64,000 nt of DNA from Phycicoccus avicenniae (GCF_018139485.1 NZ_JAGSNF010000003.1:62001-126000), one strand, 5' to 3'. Shown: positions 1 through 9,198, counted from the first letter of the stretch. Notes: generated from the letters alone by a model not told the origin. Numbers and translations: made by a program.

Positions 1-510
1 GCGATCGTCGGTCAGCTCACGGAGCTCGTCAAGGGCCGCCCGGAAGAGCTGCCGGAGCGGGTCGGTGGACTCATGTCGCGCCTCAAGGAGGCCGAGCGTG
101 ACCTGGACCGGCTGCGCAAGGAGCAGCTCCGGGCGGCGGCCGGCTCGCTCACCGACGCCGCCCGCGACGTCGGCGGGGTGACCTTCCTCGCCCACGACGC
201 CGGCGAGGCGGACGCGGGCGACGTCCGCTCGATGGTGCTGGACCTGCGTGGGCGGCTGGGCACCGACCGGCCCGTCGTCGTCGCCGCCACCGGCGTCGCG
301 AAGGGACGGCCGGTCGTCGTCGTCGCGACGAACGAGCCGGCCCGGGACCGGGGCGTCACCGCCGGCGAGCTCGTGCGGGTCGCTGCCGGCGTCCTCGGCG
401 GCGGCGGCGGAGGCAAGGACGACATCGCCCAGGGCGGCGGCCAGGACCCGACGAAGGTCGGTGAGGCGCTCGCCGCGCTGGAGTGGCGGGTCGGGGAGAT
501 CGCCGGCTGA
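1..510 (+). CDS. alaS: Alanyl-tRNA synthetase, C-terminal fragment (5' end outside window)
   Basis: The last 169 residues of a cytoplasmic enzyme that charges tRNA-Ala; the start lies before base 1. A short coiled segment ([17 protein letters not shown]) is followed by the DHHA1/C-Ala domain with the typical glycine-rich stretch and AQGGGQDP near the end. Catalytic and editing domains are not in the window. The stop overlaps the ruvX start as TGATG. The order alaS-ruvX-mltG-aroE is common in actinobacteria and supports the call. An alternative as a free DHHA1-domain protein is unlikely because the frame is open to base 1. Confidence 0.93.
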   Translation, partial: AIVGQLTELVKGRPEELPERVGGLMSRLKEAERDLDRLRKEQLRAAAGSLTDAARDVGGVTFLAHDAGEADAGDVRSMVLDLRGRLGTDRPVVVAATGVAKGRPVVVVATNEPARDRGVTAGELVRVAAGVLGGGGGGKDDIAQGGGQDPTKVGEALAALEWRVGEIAG

Positions 511-1043
511 TGCCGGGTCCGCAGGACGCGGCACTGCGGGGCGTGCGCGTCGGGGTGGACGTCGGGTCGGTCCGGGTCGGCGTCGCCGCCAGCGACGTGG
601 GTGGGGTCCTCGCCACCCCCGTCGAGACCGTCCCCCGGAGCTCCGACGAGCCGCCGCGCGCCGGCGACGCCGACGTCGAGCGCATCGCCGAGATCGTGCG
701 GGAGCGTGAGGCGGTGCGGGTCGTCGTCGGGCTCCCGCGCTCGTTGTCCGGGGCCGAAGGCCCTTCCGCTCAGCGCGCACGCACGTATGCTGGCGTGCTG
801 GCGGCGCGCGTCACCCCCGTCGAGGTCCGCCTCGTCGACGAGCGGCTCACGACGGTCGACGCGCACCGCACGCTCCGTGAGAGCGGTGTCCCCGGTCGGA
901 GACAGCGCGCGGTGGTCGACCAGGCCGCCGCCGTCATCATCCTCCAGGCGGCACTCGACGCGGAGCGGGCCAGCGGGTCACCGGCCGGTGACCCGGTGAC
1001 AGGGCGGCGACGCAAGCCGCGGACGAAGGGCACGACGACGTGA
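510..1043 (+). CDS. ruvX: RuvX/YqgF-type Holliday-junction resolvase-like nuclease
   Basis: A 177-residue RNase H-fold nuclease. The family is linked to pre-16S rRNA 5' end maturation and to Holliday junction resolution. Visible motifs are [15 protein letters not shown] (first acidic residue), [21 protein letters not shown] (second acidic region) and [14 protein letters not shown] (last acidic residue). The ATG at 510 was chosen because it overlaps the alaS stop; an upstream GTG at 483 would add nine unconserved residues. It overlaps mltG by four bases, so the two are probably translationally coupled. The Arg/Lys-rich C-terminus looks disordered. Confidence 0.93.
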   Translation: MPGPQDAALRGVRVGVDVGSVRVGVAASDVGGVLATPVETVPRSSDEPPRAGDADVERIAEIVREREAVRVVVGLPRSLSGAEGPSAQRARTYAGVLAARVTPVEVRLVDERLTTVDAHRTLRESGVPGRRQRAVVDQAAAVIILQAALDAERASGSPAGDPVTGRRRKPRTKGTTT

Positions 1044-2212
1044 GCCACGACTTCACCGACACCATCTTCGGTGACGAGGCGGAGCGCCCGACCCCCAGCT
1101 CGCGCCGCGAGATCCACGGACGGCGACGCAAGCCGCCGCGGCGCCGTGGCCGGTGGGTCGTGCTGCTCGTCGCCGTCGCGCTCATCGGTGGGGCGGGCTA
1201 CGGCGCCTACAGCGTCGTCGGCCCCGTCATCGGCGGTCTCGCCGGCGGCTCCTCCGAGGAGGACCTCGACTTCGACGGACCCGGCGAGGGCCAGGTCGAG
1301 GTCGTCGTCGCCTCCGGCAACACCGGCGAGGAGATCGCCACCATCCTGCGCGACGCCGGGGTCACCAAGTCCCGGACCGCCTACCTCGAGGCGGCGGCCG
1401 CCGACCCGCAGGCGGCGGCGGGCATCCAGCCCGGCACCTACGTCATGCGCGAGGAGATGCGGGGGGCGGACGCCTTCCAGGTCCTCGTCGACCCGGGGAA
1501 CCGGGTCGCCGAACGGGTGACGATCCGCGAGGGGTTGTGGGTCGACGAGACCTTCGCCCTGCTGTCGGAGTCGACCGGGATCCCGGTGGAGGACTACGAG
1601 GCGGCCGCCGAGGACCCCGAGGCGCTCGGCCTGCCGGACGCCGCGGACGGCGAGCTCGAGGGCTGGCTCTTCCCGGCCAGCTACGAGTTCGGCGACGAGA
1701 CCAGCGCCGCCGACCAGCTCTCCCGGATGATCGAGGGCACGGTGTCGGCGCTCGAGGACGCGGGCGTGGAGCAGTCCGACCGGATGCGCGTCCTCACGAT
1801 CGCCTCGATCGTCGAGGGTGAGGTCAACGGGGACGCCGACCGGGCCAAGGTCGCGCGGGTCATCCTCAACCGGCTCGAGGGCGGCCCGCCGAGCTACGGG
1901 CTGCTCCAGATGGACTCGACCGTGCACTTCGTCGCCCAGGAGCGGGGCCGCGCCGGGACGACCGACGAGCAGCGCAGCTCCGACAGCCCGTACAACACCT
2001 ACCGCGCCGAGGGCCTGCCCCCGGGACCGATCAACAGCCCCGGTGCCGCGTCGATCGAGGCCGCGGCCGACCCCGAGGAGGGCGACTGGGTGTACTTCGT
2101 CGCCGTCAACCCGGACACGGGGGAGACCAAGTTCGCCTCGACCGACGCCGAGCACCAGGCCAACGTCGCCGAGTTCCAGCAGTGGTGCCGCGAGAACAGG
2201 GACCGGTGCTGA
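1040..2212 (+). CDS. mltG: Endolytic murein transglycosylase MltG (YceG-like)
   Basis: A 390-residue membrane-anchored enzyme that cleaves nascent peptidoglycan glycan strands and so sets their length. A basic cytoplasmic N-terminus (residues 21-38) precedes one membrane helix (about 39-60). A LysM-like region follows, then the catalytic domain with ASIVEGEV, in which Glu259 is the expected catalytic residue. [18 protein letters not shown] is the usual late motif of the family. The GTG start overlaps ruvX by four bases. Length fits actinobacterial MltG. Confidence 0.93.
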   Translation: MSHDFTDTIFGDEAERPTPSSRREIHGRRRKPPRRRGRWVVLLVAVALIGGAGYGAYSVVGPVIGGLAGGSSEEDLDFDGPGEGQVEVVVASGNTGEEIATILRDAGVTKSRTAYLEAAAADPQAAAGIQPGTYVMREEMRGADAFQVLVDPGNRVAERVTIREGLWVDETFALLSESTGIPVEDYEAAAEDPEALGLPDAADGELEGWLFPASYEFGDETSAADQLSRMIEGTVSALEDAGVEQSDRMRVLTIASIVEGEVNGDADRAKVARVILNRLEGGPPSYGLLQMDSTVHFVAQERGRAGTTDEQRSSDSPYNTYRAEGLPPGPINSPGAASIEAAADPEEGDWVYFVAVNPDTGETKFASTDAEHQANVAEFQQWCRENRDRC

Positions 2213-3033
2213 GGGCCGCGGTCCTCGGGTCCCCCGTCGCGCACTCGCTCTCCCCGGTCCTCCACGGCGCGGGGTACGCCGCGCTCGGGCTCACCGACTG
2301 GGACTACGGGCTGCGCGAGGTCGGGGCCGACGAGCTCGCCGGGGTCGTCGCCGACCTCGACCCGACGTGGCGCGGGCTCTCCCTCACGATGCCGCTCAAG
2401 GAGGCCGCGCTCGAGGTGGCGAGGACCGTCTCGGCGACGGCACGGACCGCCGGCGCCGTCAACACGCTCGTCCGGCGGGCCGACGGCGGCTGGGACGGCG
2501 ACAACACCGACGTCGTCGGGGTCACCGACGCCCTCGCACCGGTCCTGCCCGGAACCCCGGAGCGGGCGCTGCTGCTCGGGGCGGGGGCGACGGCCCGCTC
2601 CTGCGTGCTCGCCCTCACCCGGCTCGGCGTGCGCACCCTCACCGTCCGCGCGCGTGACACCGGCCGGGCGGCCGACCTCCTCGCCTGGGCGATGGACGGC
2701 GGCACCGGCATCCGCAACGGCTCGGTCGCGGGCATCGACCCCTGGGTGACGACCCGCGACGACGTCGTCGTCTCGACCGTGCCCCCGGCCGCCGCCGAGC
2801 GGGTCGCCGCGACCGTGCCCGCCACCCACTCCGGCGTCTTCCTCGACGTCGTGTACGCCGACTGGCCGACCCTGCCCGCCCGGGCGGCGGCCGCCGCCGG
2901 GATGCGCGTCGTCTCCGGCTTCGACATGCTCCTGCACCAAGCCGCCGCGCAGTTCACGATGTTCACCGGGCACGCGGCGCCCGTCGAGGACATGCGGGCC
3001 GCCGGGCTGCGGGCGCTCGGGGCGGGCGGGTGA
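2206..3033 (+). CDS. aroE: Shikimate dehydrogenase
   Basis: Reduces 3-dehydroshikimate to shikimate with NADPH. Motifs: SPVAHSLSP (substrate binding), SLTMPLKEAA with the catalytic Lys, NTDVVG with the substrate-binding Asp, and a degenerate nucleotide-binding loop LLGAGATARS. Start: GTG at 2206 gives 275 residues starting just before the conserved strand and overlaps the mltG stop by seven bases; an in-frame ATG at 2182 would add eight residues and lie deeper inside mltG. It sits in a run with aroC, aroK and aroB. Confidence 0.92.
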   Translation: MLRAAVLGSPVAHSLSPVLHGAGYAALGLTDWDYGLREVGADELAGVVADLDPTWRGLSLTMPLKEAALEVARTVSATARTAGAVNTLVRRADGGWDGDNTDVVGVTDALAPVLPGTPERALLLGAGATARSCVLALTRLGVRTLTVRARDTGRAADLLAWAMDGGTGIRNGSVAGIDPWVTTRDDVVVSTVPPAAAERVAATVPATHSGVFLDVVYADWPTLPARAAAAAGMRVVSGFDMLLHQAAAQFTMFTGHAAPVEDMRAAGLRALGAGG

Positions 3034-3719
3034 CGCCCACCTGGTGGGCCCTCGCGGGGTGCGCCGTGGCCCTCGGTGCCGTCGGGCACCTCACCGGTCG
3101 CGAGCTGGCGACGGGCGGCTACCGGATCGTCGAGGACGAGGCGGTCGGTCCCCCGGGCCGGGTCTGGTGGACCGGCCCCCTCACCGCCGCCCTCACGGTC
3201 GTCGCCGTCCTCGCGGTGCTCGCCCGGACGGGGGAGTGGGCCGCGGTGCCGGCCTTCCTGCTCCTCGCCTGGCTCACGACCGGCCTGGTGTGGATCGACC
3301 TCGACGTGCACCGGCTGCCGGTCGGGCTCGTCGTCCCCACCGGCGCGGCGCTCCTAGTCCTCCTCGTCCCCGCGAGCCTCGCCACCGCGGACGGGCGCTG
3401 GCTCGGCGCCCTCGTCGGCGCGCTCGTCATGGGCGGGGTCTACCTCCTCCTCGGCATCGTCCCGGGCGGGGGTGTCGGTGGCGGCGACGTGCGGCTCGCC
3501 CCGGTCCTCGGAGCGCTCCTGGGGTGGCTCGGCGCGGACGTCCTCGTCGTCGGCCTCGCCTCCGGCTTCCTCGTCGGTGGGGTGGCGGCGGCCGCCCTCC
3601 TCGCCCTGCGCCGGGTCGGGCTGCGCTCGCACATCGCCTACGGCCCCGCGATGTGCCTCGGGGCCTGGGTGGGCGTCGGCGCCGGCGACCGCATCCTGAC
3701 CGCCCTGCTCGCCGGCTGA
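3030..3719 (+). CDS. A24-family prepilin peptidase (short form)
   Basis: A 229-residue polytopic membrane aspartyl protease predicted to cut the leader of type IV pilin-like proteins. Two signature aspartates are visible: WIDLDVHRLP (Asp90) and GGGDVRLAPVLGALLGW (Asp153, the GxGD motif, with Arg for the usual Lys). The N-terminal zinc/CxxC methyltransferase domain of Gram-negative PilD is absent, as in many Gram-positive and archaeal short forms. The GTG start overlaps aroE by four bases. No pilin or pilus ATPase gene is in this window, so its substrates must be encoded elsewhere. Confidence 0.88.
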   Translation: MTPTWWALAGCAVALGAVGHLTGRELATGGYRIVEDEAVGPPGRVWWTGPLTAALTVVAVLAVLARTGEWAAVPAFLLLAWLTTGLVWIDLDVHRLPVGLVVPTGAALLVLLVPASLATADGRWLGALVGALVMGGVYLLLGIVPGGGVGGGDVRLAPVLGALLGWLGADVLVVGLASGFLVGGVAAAALLALRRVGLRSHIAYGPAMCLGAWVGVGAGDRILTALLAG

Positions 3720-3730
3720 GAGCACCGTGA

Positions 3731-3743
3731 CAGGATCGGGCGC
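3731..3743 (+). promoter_or_regulatory. Candidate leaderless promoter of aroC
   Basis: A -10-like CAGGAT (3731-3736) ends seven bases before the aroC ATG and no Shine-Dalgarno sequence is present. This spacing puts the transcript start at or next to the ATG. No clear -35 is seen. Confidence 0.4.
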
Positions 3744-4976
3744 ATGCTGCGTTGGCTGACCGCCGGGGAGTCGCACGGACCCGCGCTCGTCGCGACGGTC
3801 GACGGACTGCCCGCCGGGGTCCGGGTCACGACGTCGGACCTCGCGGCGGCCCTGGCCCGGCGCCGGCTCGGCCACGGCCGGGGCGCCCGGCAGAAGTTCG
3901 AGCAGGACGAGGTCGAGTTCCTCGGTGGCGTGCGACTCGGCGAGACGATCGGGTCCCCGGTCGCGATCCGGATCGGCAACACCGAGTGGCCCAAGTGGCG
4001 CACCGTGATGAGCGCGGACCCGGTGACCGAGGACGCCTACGCCGCCTCGGACGACGTCAACGCCGAGAAGGAGGTCGCCCGCAACCGGCCGCTCACCCGG
4101 CCGCGCCCCGGCCACGCCGACCTCGTCGGGATGCAGAAGTACGGGTTCGACGACGCCCGACCGGTCCTCGAGCGGGCGTCGGCGCGCGAGACGGCCGCCC
4201 GGGTGGCGCTCGGCGCCGTCGCCGCCGCGTTCCTCGAGCAGGCCTACGGCATCCGGCTCGTGTCGCACACCGTGGCCATCGGCGCCGCGGGCGTCGCCGA
4301 CGACGCGCCGGTGCCCGGCCCCGGCGACGTCGACGCGCTCGACGCCGACCCGGTCCGCGCCTTCGACGCCGCCGGGTCGGCCGCCATGGTCGCCGAGGTC
4401 GATGCCGCCCGCAAGGACGGCGACACCCTCGGCGGCGTCGTCGAGGTCGTCGCGCACCACGTCCCGCCGGGGCTCGGCTCGCACGTCCACTGGGACCGCC
4501 GCCTGGACTCCCGGCTCGCCGCCGCCCTCATGGGGATCCAGGCCATCAAGGGCGTCGAGGTCGGCGACGGGTTCCGCACCGCCGCCCGCCGCGGCTCGGT
4601 CGCCCACGACGAGATGGACCGCGACGAGGACGGTGTCATCCGCCGAGCCACCGGCCGTGCCGGCGGCACCGAGGGCGGGATGTCCGTCGGCGGCGTCCTG
4701 CGGGTCCGGGCGGCGATGAAGCCGATCTCGACCGTCCCGCGGTCGCTGCGCACCGTCGACGTCGCCTCCGACGACCCGGCGACCGCCATCCACCAGCGCT
4801 CCGACGTCTGCGCGGTCCCCGCGGCGGGCGTCGTCGCGGAGGCGATGGTCGCGCTCGTCCTCGCCGAGGCCTGCCTCGAGAAGTTCGGCGGCGACTCGCT
4901 CGAGGAGACCGCCCGCAACCACCGCTCCTACCTCGAGCACGTCCCCGCGTCGATGCGCACCTGGGACGGCGACTGA
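3744..4976 (+). CDS. aroC: Chorismate synthase
   Basis: A 410-residue FMN-dependent enzyme making chorismate from EPSP, the last shared step before Trp, Phe, Tyr and folate. Signatures: the N-terminal [43 protein letters not shown], and the late [17 protein letters not shown]. It is the first gene after a 24-base gap, and is followed by aroK with a one-base overlap (TGATG). Length and motif order are normal for the family. A weak TAnnnT-like box just upstream suggests it can also be expressed on its own. Confidence 0.97.
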   Translation: MLRWLTAGESHGPALVATVDGLPAGVRVTTSDLAAALARRRLGHGRGARQKFEQDEVEFLGGVRLGETIGSPVAIRIGNTEWPKWRTVMSADPVTEDAYAASDDVNAEKEVARNRPLTRPRPGHADLVGMQKYGFDDARPVLERASARETAARVALGAVAAAFLEQAYGIRLVSHTVAIGAAGVADDAPVPGPGDVDALDADPVRAFDAAGSAAMVAEVDAARKDGDTLGGVVEVVAHHVPPGLGSHVHWDRRLDSRLAAALMGIQAIKGVEVGDGFRTAARRGSVAHDEMDRDEDGVIRRATGRAGGTEGGMSVGGVLRVRAAMKPISTVPRSLRTVDVASDDPATAIHQRSDVCAVPAAGVVAEAMVALVLAEACLEKFGGDSLEETARNHRSYLEHVPASMRTWDGD

Positions 4977-5482
4977 TGCCGCGCGTCGTGCTCGTCGGAC
5001 CGCCGGGGTCGGGGAAGTCGACGACCGGTGCGACGGTCGCCGAGCTGCTGGGCGTGGGGTTCCACGACACCGACGCCGCGGTCGAGGCCGCGGCCGGCCG
5101 GTCCATCGCCGACATCTTCGTCGAGGACGGGGAGCCCGCCTTCCGCGACCTCGAGCGGGCCGAGGTGTCCCGCGCGCTCGCCGCGGAGGACGGGGTCGTC
5201 GCGCTCGGCGGCGGGGCGCCGGTGGACCCGACCACCGAGGCCGCGCTCGCGGGACACACCGTCGTCTTCCTCGACGTCGGGATCGCCGACGCCGCGAAGC
5301 GGGTGGGCTTCGCCGCGAGCCGGCCGCTGCTCGCGGTCAACCCTCGGGCCTCGTGGGTCCGTCTCATGGAGGCCCGGCGCCCGGTCTACGAACGGGTCGC
5401 GACGCACACCGTCGACACGGCGGGACGGGGCGTCGACGAGGTCGCCGGCGAGGTCGCGCGCCTCGTCGGGACGGACCCGTGA
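4976..5482 (+). CDS. aroK: Shikimate kinase
   Basis: A 168-residue P-loop kinase making shikimate 3-phosphate. Walker A is GPPGSGKST (residues 8-16), the substrate-binding region has HDTDAAVEAAAGRSIADIF (Asp of the DTD motif), and GGGAP is the shikimate-binding glycine loop. LID-like residues occur around ASRPLLAVNPRASWVRLME. ATG chosen at 4976, sharing one base with the aroC stop; the gene overlaps aroB by four bases. Standard length. Confidence 0.96.
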   Translation: MPRVVLVGPPGSGKSTTGATVAELLGVGFHDTDAAVEAAAGRSIADIFVEDGEPAFRDLERAEVSRALAAEDGVVALGGGAPVDPTTEAALAGHTVVFLDVGIADAAKRVGFAASRPLLAVNPRASWVRLMEARRPVYERVATHTVDTAGRGVDEVAGEVARLVGTDP

Positions 5483-6549
5483 GCGACGCCCTGACGATCC
5501 CGGTCGGCGACCTCCACGACGTCGTCGTCGGGCGCGGGGTGCTCGACCGGGTCGCGGACCTCCTGCCGGACGGCGTCCGGCAGGTGCTCGTCGTGCGTCC
5601 CGAAGGCCTGGACCGGTACGCCGGGCCGGTGGCCGACCTGCTCTCCGCCCGCGGCCTGGCGGTCGTGACCGCGGAGGTGCCCGACGCCGAGGCGGCCAAG
5701 GACGTCCACGTCGCGGCCCGGCTCTGGGGCGTCCTCGGGGAGCGGGCGTTCACCCGGACCGACGCGGTCGTCGCCGTCGGCGGCGGGACCGTCACCGACC
5801 TCGCCGGGTTCGTCGCCGCGACGTGGCTGCGGGGGGTCCCGGTCGTCCACGTCCCGACGACCCTGCTCGCGATGGTCGACGCGGCCGTCGGCGGCAAGAC
5901 CGGCATCAACACCGCCGAGGGGAAGAACCTCGTCGGCGCCTTCCACACCCCCGCGGGGGTGCTGTGCGACCTCGACGTCCTCGAGACGCTGCCGAGGGCC
6001 GACCTCGTCGCGGGGCTCGCCGAGGTCGTCAAGGGCGGCTTCATCGCCGACCCGGCGATCCTCGACCTCCTCGAGCGCGACCCCGCGGCCGCGACCCGAT
6101 GGGACTCCCCGGCGCTCGCCGAGCTCGTAGAGCGCAAGGTCCGGGTCAAGGCGCAGGTCGTCGCGGCCGACCTGCGCGAGTTCTTCCTGCGCGAGGTCCT
6201 CAACTACGGCCACACCCTCGGGCACGCCGTGGAGCAGGTCGAGGGCTACCGGCGCCGCCACGGTGAGGCCGTCGCCATCGGCATGGTCTTCGCCGCGGAG
6301 CTGGGGTACCGGACCGGTCACCTCGACGCCGACCTCCTCGCTCGGCACCGCCGGGTGCTCGAGGGGGTCGGGCTGCCGACGACGTACAGCGGCGACGCCG
6401 ACGCGCTGCTCGTCGCGATGTCGCGGGACAAGAAGGCGCGCGGGTCGCTGCTGCGCTTCGTCGTCCTCGACGGGCTCGCCCGACCGGTCCGGCTGGAGGG
6501 GCCCGACGAGCGGCTGCTGCGCGAGAGCCTCGCGGCCCTCGGCGGGTAG
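5479..6549 (+). CDS. aroB: 3-dehydroquinate synthase
   Basis: A 356-residue NAD- and metal-dependent cyclase that makes 3-dehydroquinate from DAHP. Visible: VGGGTVTDLAGFVAATWLRG (NAD binding), VGGKTGIN, and the metal ligands in LAEVVKGGF (Glu), NYGHTLGHAVEQ (His) and RRHGEAVAIGM (His). The GTG at 5479 overlaps aroK; the frame is open further upstream but that part has no family match. It ends with TAG. In many actinobacteria aroB is followed by a type II dehydroquinase and pepQ; here an unrelated secreted protein gene follows. Confidence 0.96.
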   Translation: MSDALTIPVGDLHDVVVGRGVLDRVADLLPDGVRQVLVVRPEGLDRYAGPVADLLSARGLAVVTAEVPDAEAAKDVHVAARLWGVLGERAFTRTDAVVAVGGGTVTDLAGFVAATWLRGVPVVHVPTTLLAMVDAAVGGKTGINTAEGKNLVGAFHTPAGVLCDLDVLETLPRADLVAGLAEVVKGGFIADPAILDLLERDPAAATRWDSPALAELVERKVRVKAQVVAADLREFFLREVLNYGHTLGHAVEQVEGYRRRHGEAVAIGMVFAAELGYRTGHLDADLLARHRRVLEGVGLPTTYSGDADALLVAMSRDKKARGSLLRFVVLDGLARPVRLEGPDERLLRESLAALGG

Positions 6550-6599
6550 GCGCGCCCCGGCGCCCATCACGACGCGGCAAGCACGTTTTGCACGAAAGC

Positions 6600-6629
6600 G
6601 CGACAACGACACGCCGGTGGGGTTACTGT
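6600..6629 (+). promoter_or_regulatory. Candidate promoter of the cell-wall-binding protein gene
   Basis: The 153-base gap after aroB holds a -35-like GCGACA (6600-6605, four of six matches to TTGACA) and, 18 bases on, a -10-like TACTGT (6624-6629). This would give a 5' leader of about 65-70 bases before the GTG at 6703. Confidence 0.4.
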
Positions 6630-6702
6630 GGCGCACGCGACCGACGTGATGCAGGGCACGGAGGACGGCCCGAGAACGACCACCCCTCCCCGGAGTGTCC
6701 CT

Positions 6703-7920
6703 GTGCACGCACTGTCTCTCCTTCGGACCATGGCCGCTGCCACGTGCCTGGTCACCGTCGGATCCGCCACCGCCCTCGCCGCGCCCACCTCCGGGCTCGA
6801 CGGCGGCGCTACCCTCGTGACGACGGAGTCCGTCGCGCCGGCCGAACCGGCCGCCGCGACCGGGTCCCGCGCCGCCGTGGCCGCGGCGGTCTCGCCGAGC
6901 GCCGTCCAGGCGGGTCTGCCCGGCGCCGACAACTACCTGCGGATCTCCGGCAAGGACCGGTACGCCGCGGCCGTCGCCGTGAGCAAGGCCTCGGTGTGCG
7001 CCCGCACGGCGACGAGCTGCGACGGGATGCTCGGCGGCAAGGCCGACCCCGTCGACATCGTCTTCGTCGCGAGCGGCGCGAAGTTCCCCGACGCCCTGGG
7101 CGCCGGGCCGCTGGCCTACGGCATCGGGCCCCTGCTCCTCACCCCGGGGACCGGCGTGGTCCCGCGGGCCGTCATCACCGAGATCGAGCGCATCCAGCCG
7201 AGGTTCGTCGTGGTCCTCGGCGGCACGGCGACGATCAGCGACTACGTCGAGCGTCAGCTCGCGGCCGTCGTGCCGGAGGGCTCGGACCGCATCGAGGGAG
7301 CCAACCGCTACGCGGTCGCGGCCCAGGTCGCGCGCTACAACGACGAGCTGTGGCGGGCGAGCGACGACGACCAGGACGGCAAGCCCGACGGCAAGGGCGT
7401 CGAGACCGTCGTCCTCGCCTCCGGCGAGATCTTCGCCGACGCCCTCGGGGGCGGCGGGGCCGCGGCGAACTCCCGCGGCGCCCTCCTGCTCACGAAGGGC
7501 TCCGGCCTGCCGAACGTCACGCGGTCCGCCCTGCGCGACCTCAAGCCGAAGCGCGTCATCATCGTCGGCGGGACGGCGAGCGTCAGCGGGTCCGTGGCCA
7601 CAGCGGTGCGCGAGACGCTGCCGACGACGAACCTCCAGCGGGCCTCCGGCGCGGACCGGTACGAGGCGGCCGTCAACCTCTCGAAGATGGTCTTCGGCAC
7701 CGCCGAGGCGGTCGTCGTCGTGAGCGGCAAGAAGTTCCCCGACGCTCTCTCCTCGGCGCCCCTCGCGGGCCTGGCCCGGGGCACGACGTTGCTGAGCAGC
7801 GGCGCCTGCGTCTCCGCCGGCACCAAGGCCGAGGCGAGCCGGGTCGGTCCGACGTACGTCATGACCGTCGGCGGGACGGCCTCGGTCTCGGAGGACGCCG
7901 CGAAGCTCGACGTCTGCTGA
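6703..7920 (+). CDS. Secreted protein with three cell-wall-binding repeat 2 domains
   Basis: A 405-residue exported protein. Start: GTG 6703 has GGAG seven bases upstream and opens a clear signal peptide (MHALSLLRTM, then a hydrophobic stretch ending in ATALA). After a short Ala-rich linker there are three consecutive PF04122-type repeats, each opening with a similar line: RISGKDRYAAAVAVSK, RIEGANRYAVAAQVAR and RASGADRYEAAVNLSK. Each also carries an FPDAL/FADAL strand and a VVLGGTA, IIVGGTA or MTVGGTA strand. Repeats of this type bind cell-wall polymers non-covalently (best known in Clostridium). No enzymatic domain is present, so the role is structural or scaffolding at best guess. Repeat 1 contains two Cys about 10 residues apart that could form a disulphide. 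Confidence 0.85.
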   Translation: MHALSLLRTMAAATCLVTVGSATALAAPTSGLDGGATLVTTESVAPAEPAAATGSRAAVAAAVSPSAVQAGLPGADNYLRISGKDRYAAAVAVSKASVCARTATSCDGMLGGKADPVDIVFVASGAKFPDALGAGPLAYGIGPLLLTPGTGVVPRAVITEIERIQPRFVVVLGGTATISDYVERQLAAVVPEGSDRIEGANRYAVAAQVARYNDELWRASDDDQDGKPDGKGVETVVLASGEIFADALGGGGAAANSRGALLLTKGSGLPNVTRSALRDLKPKRVIIVGGTASVSGSVATAVRETLPTTNLQRASGADRYEAAVNLSKMVFGTAEAVVVVSGKKFPDALSSAPLAGLARGTTLLSSGACVSAGTKAEASRVGPTYVMTVGGTASVSEDAAKLDVC

Positions 7921-7930
7921 CCCTCCGGCA

Positions 7931-7957
7931 CCCCCGCCCGCGGCGTGCGGGTGGGGG
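7931..7957 (+). terminator. GC-rich terminator hairpin after the cell-wall protein gene
   Basis: An 11-bp inverted repeat (7931-7941 with 7947-7957, one G-U pair) with a five-base loop starts ten bases after the stop codon. There is no U-tract, as is usual at this GC content. Confidence 0.6.
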
Positions 7958-7969
7958 CGGACCGGACGG

Positions 7970-7975
7970 TACGAT
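7970..7975 (+). promoter_or_regulatory. Possible -10 box of efp
   Basis: TACGAT lies 86 bases before the efp start and directly after the upstream terminator hairpin. No convincing -35 is seen. Confidence 0.3.
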
Positions 7976-8060
7976 GGGCGCGATCCCCACCCCTCGACGG
8001 GGGTGACGCGCGCCCCGAGGACGGGCGTGCGGCCCGCACCGGAGCAGAGAGCGACACCCA

Positions 8061-8618
8061 GTGGCATCGACGAACGACCTGAAGAACGGCATGGTCCTGC
8101 GGATGGACAACGGGCTGTGGAGCGTCGTGGAGTTCCAGCACGTCAAGCCCGGCAAGGGTCCCGCGTTCGTGCGGACCAAGCTGAAGAACGTCATGAGCGG
8201 CAAGACCGTCGACAAGACCTTCAACGCGGGCGTCAAGGTCGAGACCGCCACCGTCGACCGTCGCACGATGCAGTACCTCTACAACGACGGCACCGACTAC
8301 GTCTTCATGGACCCCGACACCTACGACCAGCTGCCGGTGAGCCCGGAGGTCGTCGGTGACGCGTCCCGGTTCATGATGGAGAACCAGGAGGCGGTCGTCG
8401 CCCGTCACGACGGCAGCGTGCTCTTCATCGAGCTCCCCGCCTCGGTCGTCCTCGAGATCACGTACACCGAGCCGGGCCTCCAGGGCGACCGCTCGTCGGG
8501 CGGCACGAAGCCCGCGACGCTCGAGACCGGCGCGGAGATCCAGGTGCCACTGTTCCTCGAGCAGGGCACCAAGGTCAAGGTCGACACCCGCGACGGCAGC
8601 TACCTCGGCCGGGCCTGA
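8061..8618 (+). CDS. efp: Translation elongation factor P
   Basis: A 185-residue three-domain tRNA-mimic that rescues ribosomes stalled at polyproline. The N-terminal KOW-like domain has the loop [10 protein letters not shown] with Lys32 at the tip, the position modified in some bacteria; no EpmA/EpmB genes are in the window, so modification state is unknown. The C-terminal OB domains end with [16 protein letters not shown], the family signature. GTG start at 8061. nusB follows three bases after its stop, a frequent actinobacterial pair. Confidence 0.97.
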   Translation: MASTNDLKNGMVLRMDNGLWSVVEFQHVKPGKGPAFVRTKLKNVMSGKTVDKTFNAGVKVETATVDRRTMQYLYNDGTDYVFMDPDTYDQLPVSPEVVGDASRFMMENQEAVVARHDGSVLFIELPASVVLEITYTEPGLQGDRSSGGTKPATLETGAEIQVPLFLEQGTKVKVDTRDGSYLGRA

Positions 8619-8621
8619 CCC

Positions 8622-9035
8622 GTGGCCGCCCGCACCAAGGCCCGCAAGCGCGCCCTCGACCTGCTGTTCGAGGCCGAGCAGCGGGGCGTCGACGCCGCGG
8701 ACCTGCTGCGCGAGCGGCTCGCGAAGCCCGTCACGGAGCACCCGCTCGCGGAGCTGACCGCCGACCTCGTCGTCGGGGTCTCCGAGCGCCGGTCCGAGAT
8801 CGACGAGCTCATCACGACGTACTCGCAGGGCTGGTCGCTGCAGCGGATGCCCGCCGTCGACCGGGCCATCATCCGGCTCGGGGCCTTCGAGGTCCTCTAC
8901 TCCCCGGACGTCCCGGAGAACGTTGCGATCAGCGAGTGGGTGTCGATGGCGACGGAGCTGTCGACCGACGACAGCCCGCGGTTCGTCAACGGGCTGCTCG
9001 CCCGGCTCGCCGAGGTCAAGCCGACCCTCGCGTGA
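8622..9035 (+). CDS. nusB: Transcription antitermination factor NusB
   Basis: A 137-residue all-helical RNA-binding protein that acts with NusE (S10) at boxA in rRNA operons. It begins AARTKARKRALDLLFEAEQRG, the Arg-rich RNA-binding helix, and carries RMPAVDRAIIRLGAFEVLY and FVNGLLARLA near the C-terminus. The GTG start lies three bases after the efp stop. Length is normal. Confidence 0.95.
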   Translation: MAARTKARKRALDLLFEAEQRGVDAADLLRERLAKPVTEHPLAELTADLVVGVSERRSEIDELITTYSQGWSLQRMPAVDRAIIRLGAFEVLYSPDVPENVAISEWVSMATELSTDDSPRFVNGLLARLAEVKPTLA

Positions 9036-9077
9036 GACCGGTCGCCCGGCCGGCGCGCGACCTCTCCGGCACCTGCT

Positions 9078-9142
9078 GATCTCGCCGGCTCGGTGCGATC
9101 TCGCCGAGACGGTGCGTCATGGCGCACCGTCTCGGCGAGGTC
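9078..9142. repeat. Tandem 19-bp repeat plus 20-bp inverted copy (large hairpin)
   Basis: Two adjacent 19-base direct repeats (9078-9096 and 9097-9115, three differences) share the core gatctcgccg. The second copy, extended to 9116, pairs with 9123-9142 over 20 positions (one G-U) around a six-base loop. It lies between the convergent nusB and the small minus-strand gene and could end transcription from both sides. It also looks like a REP-type intergenic element. Confidence 0.8.
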
Positions 9143-9198
9143 GACGTGACCGGGCGAGGTGGCGGCGCGCCAGCGAGGTCGCTGTCGGGGAGCCCGGC

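Noticed and set aside
2182-2205. Upstream ATG start for aroE
   Set aside because: It lies deeper in mltG and adds eight residues without similarity; the GTG at 2206 overlaps the mltG stop in the style of the neighbouring genes.
5386-8067. An 893-codon minus-strand open frame over aroB and the cell-wall protein gene
   Set aside because: It runs across a promoter, a signal peptide and a terminator of the plus strand and has no recognisable domain.
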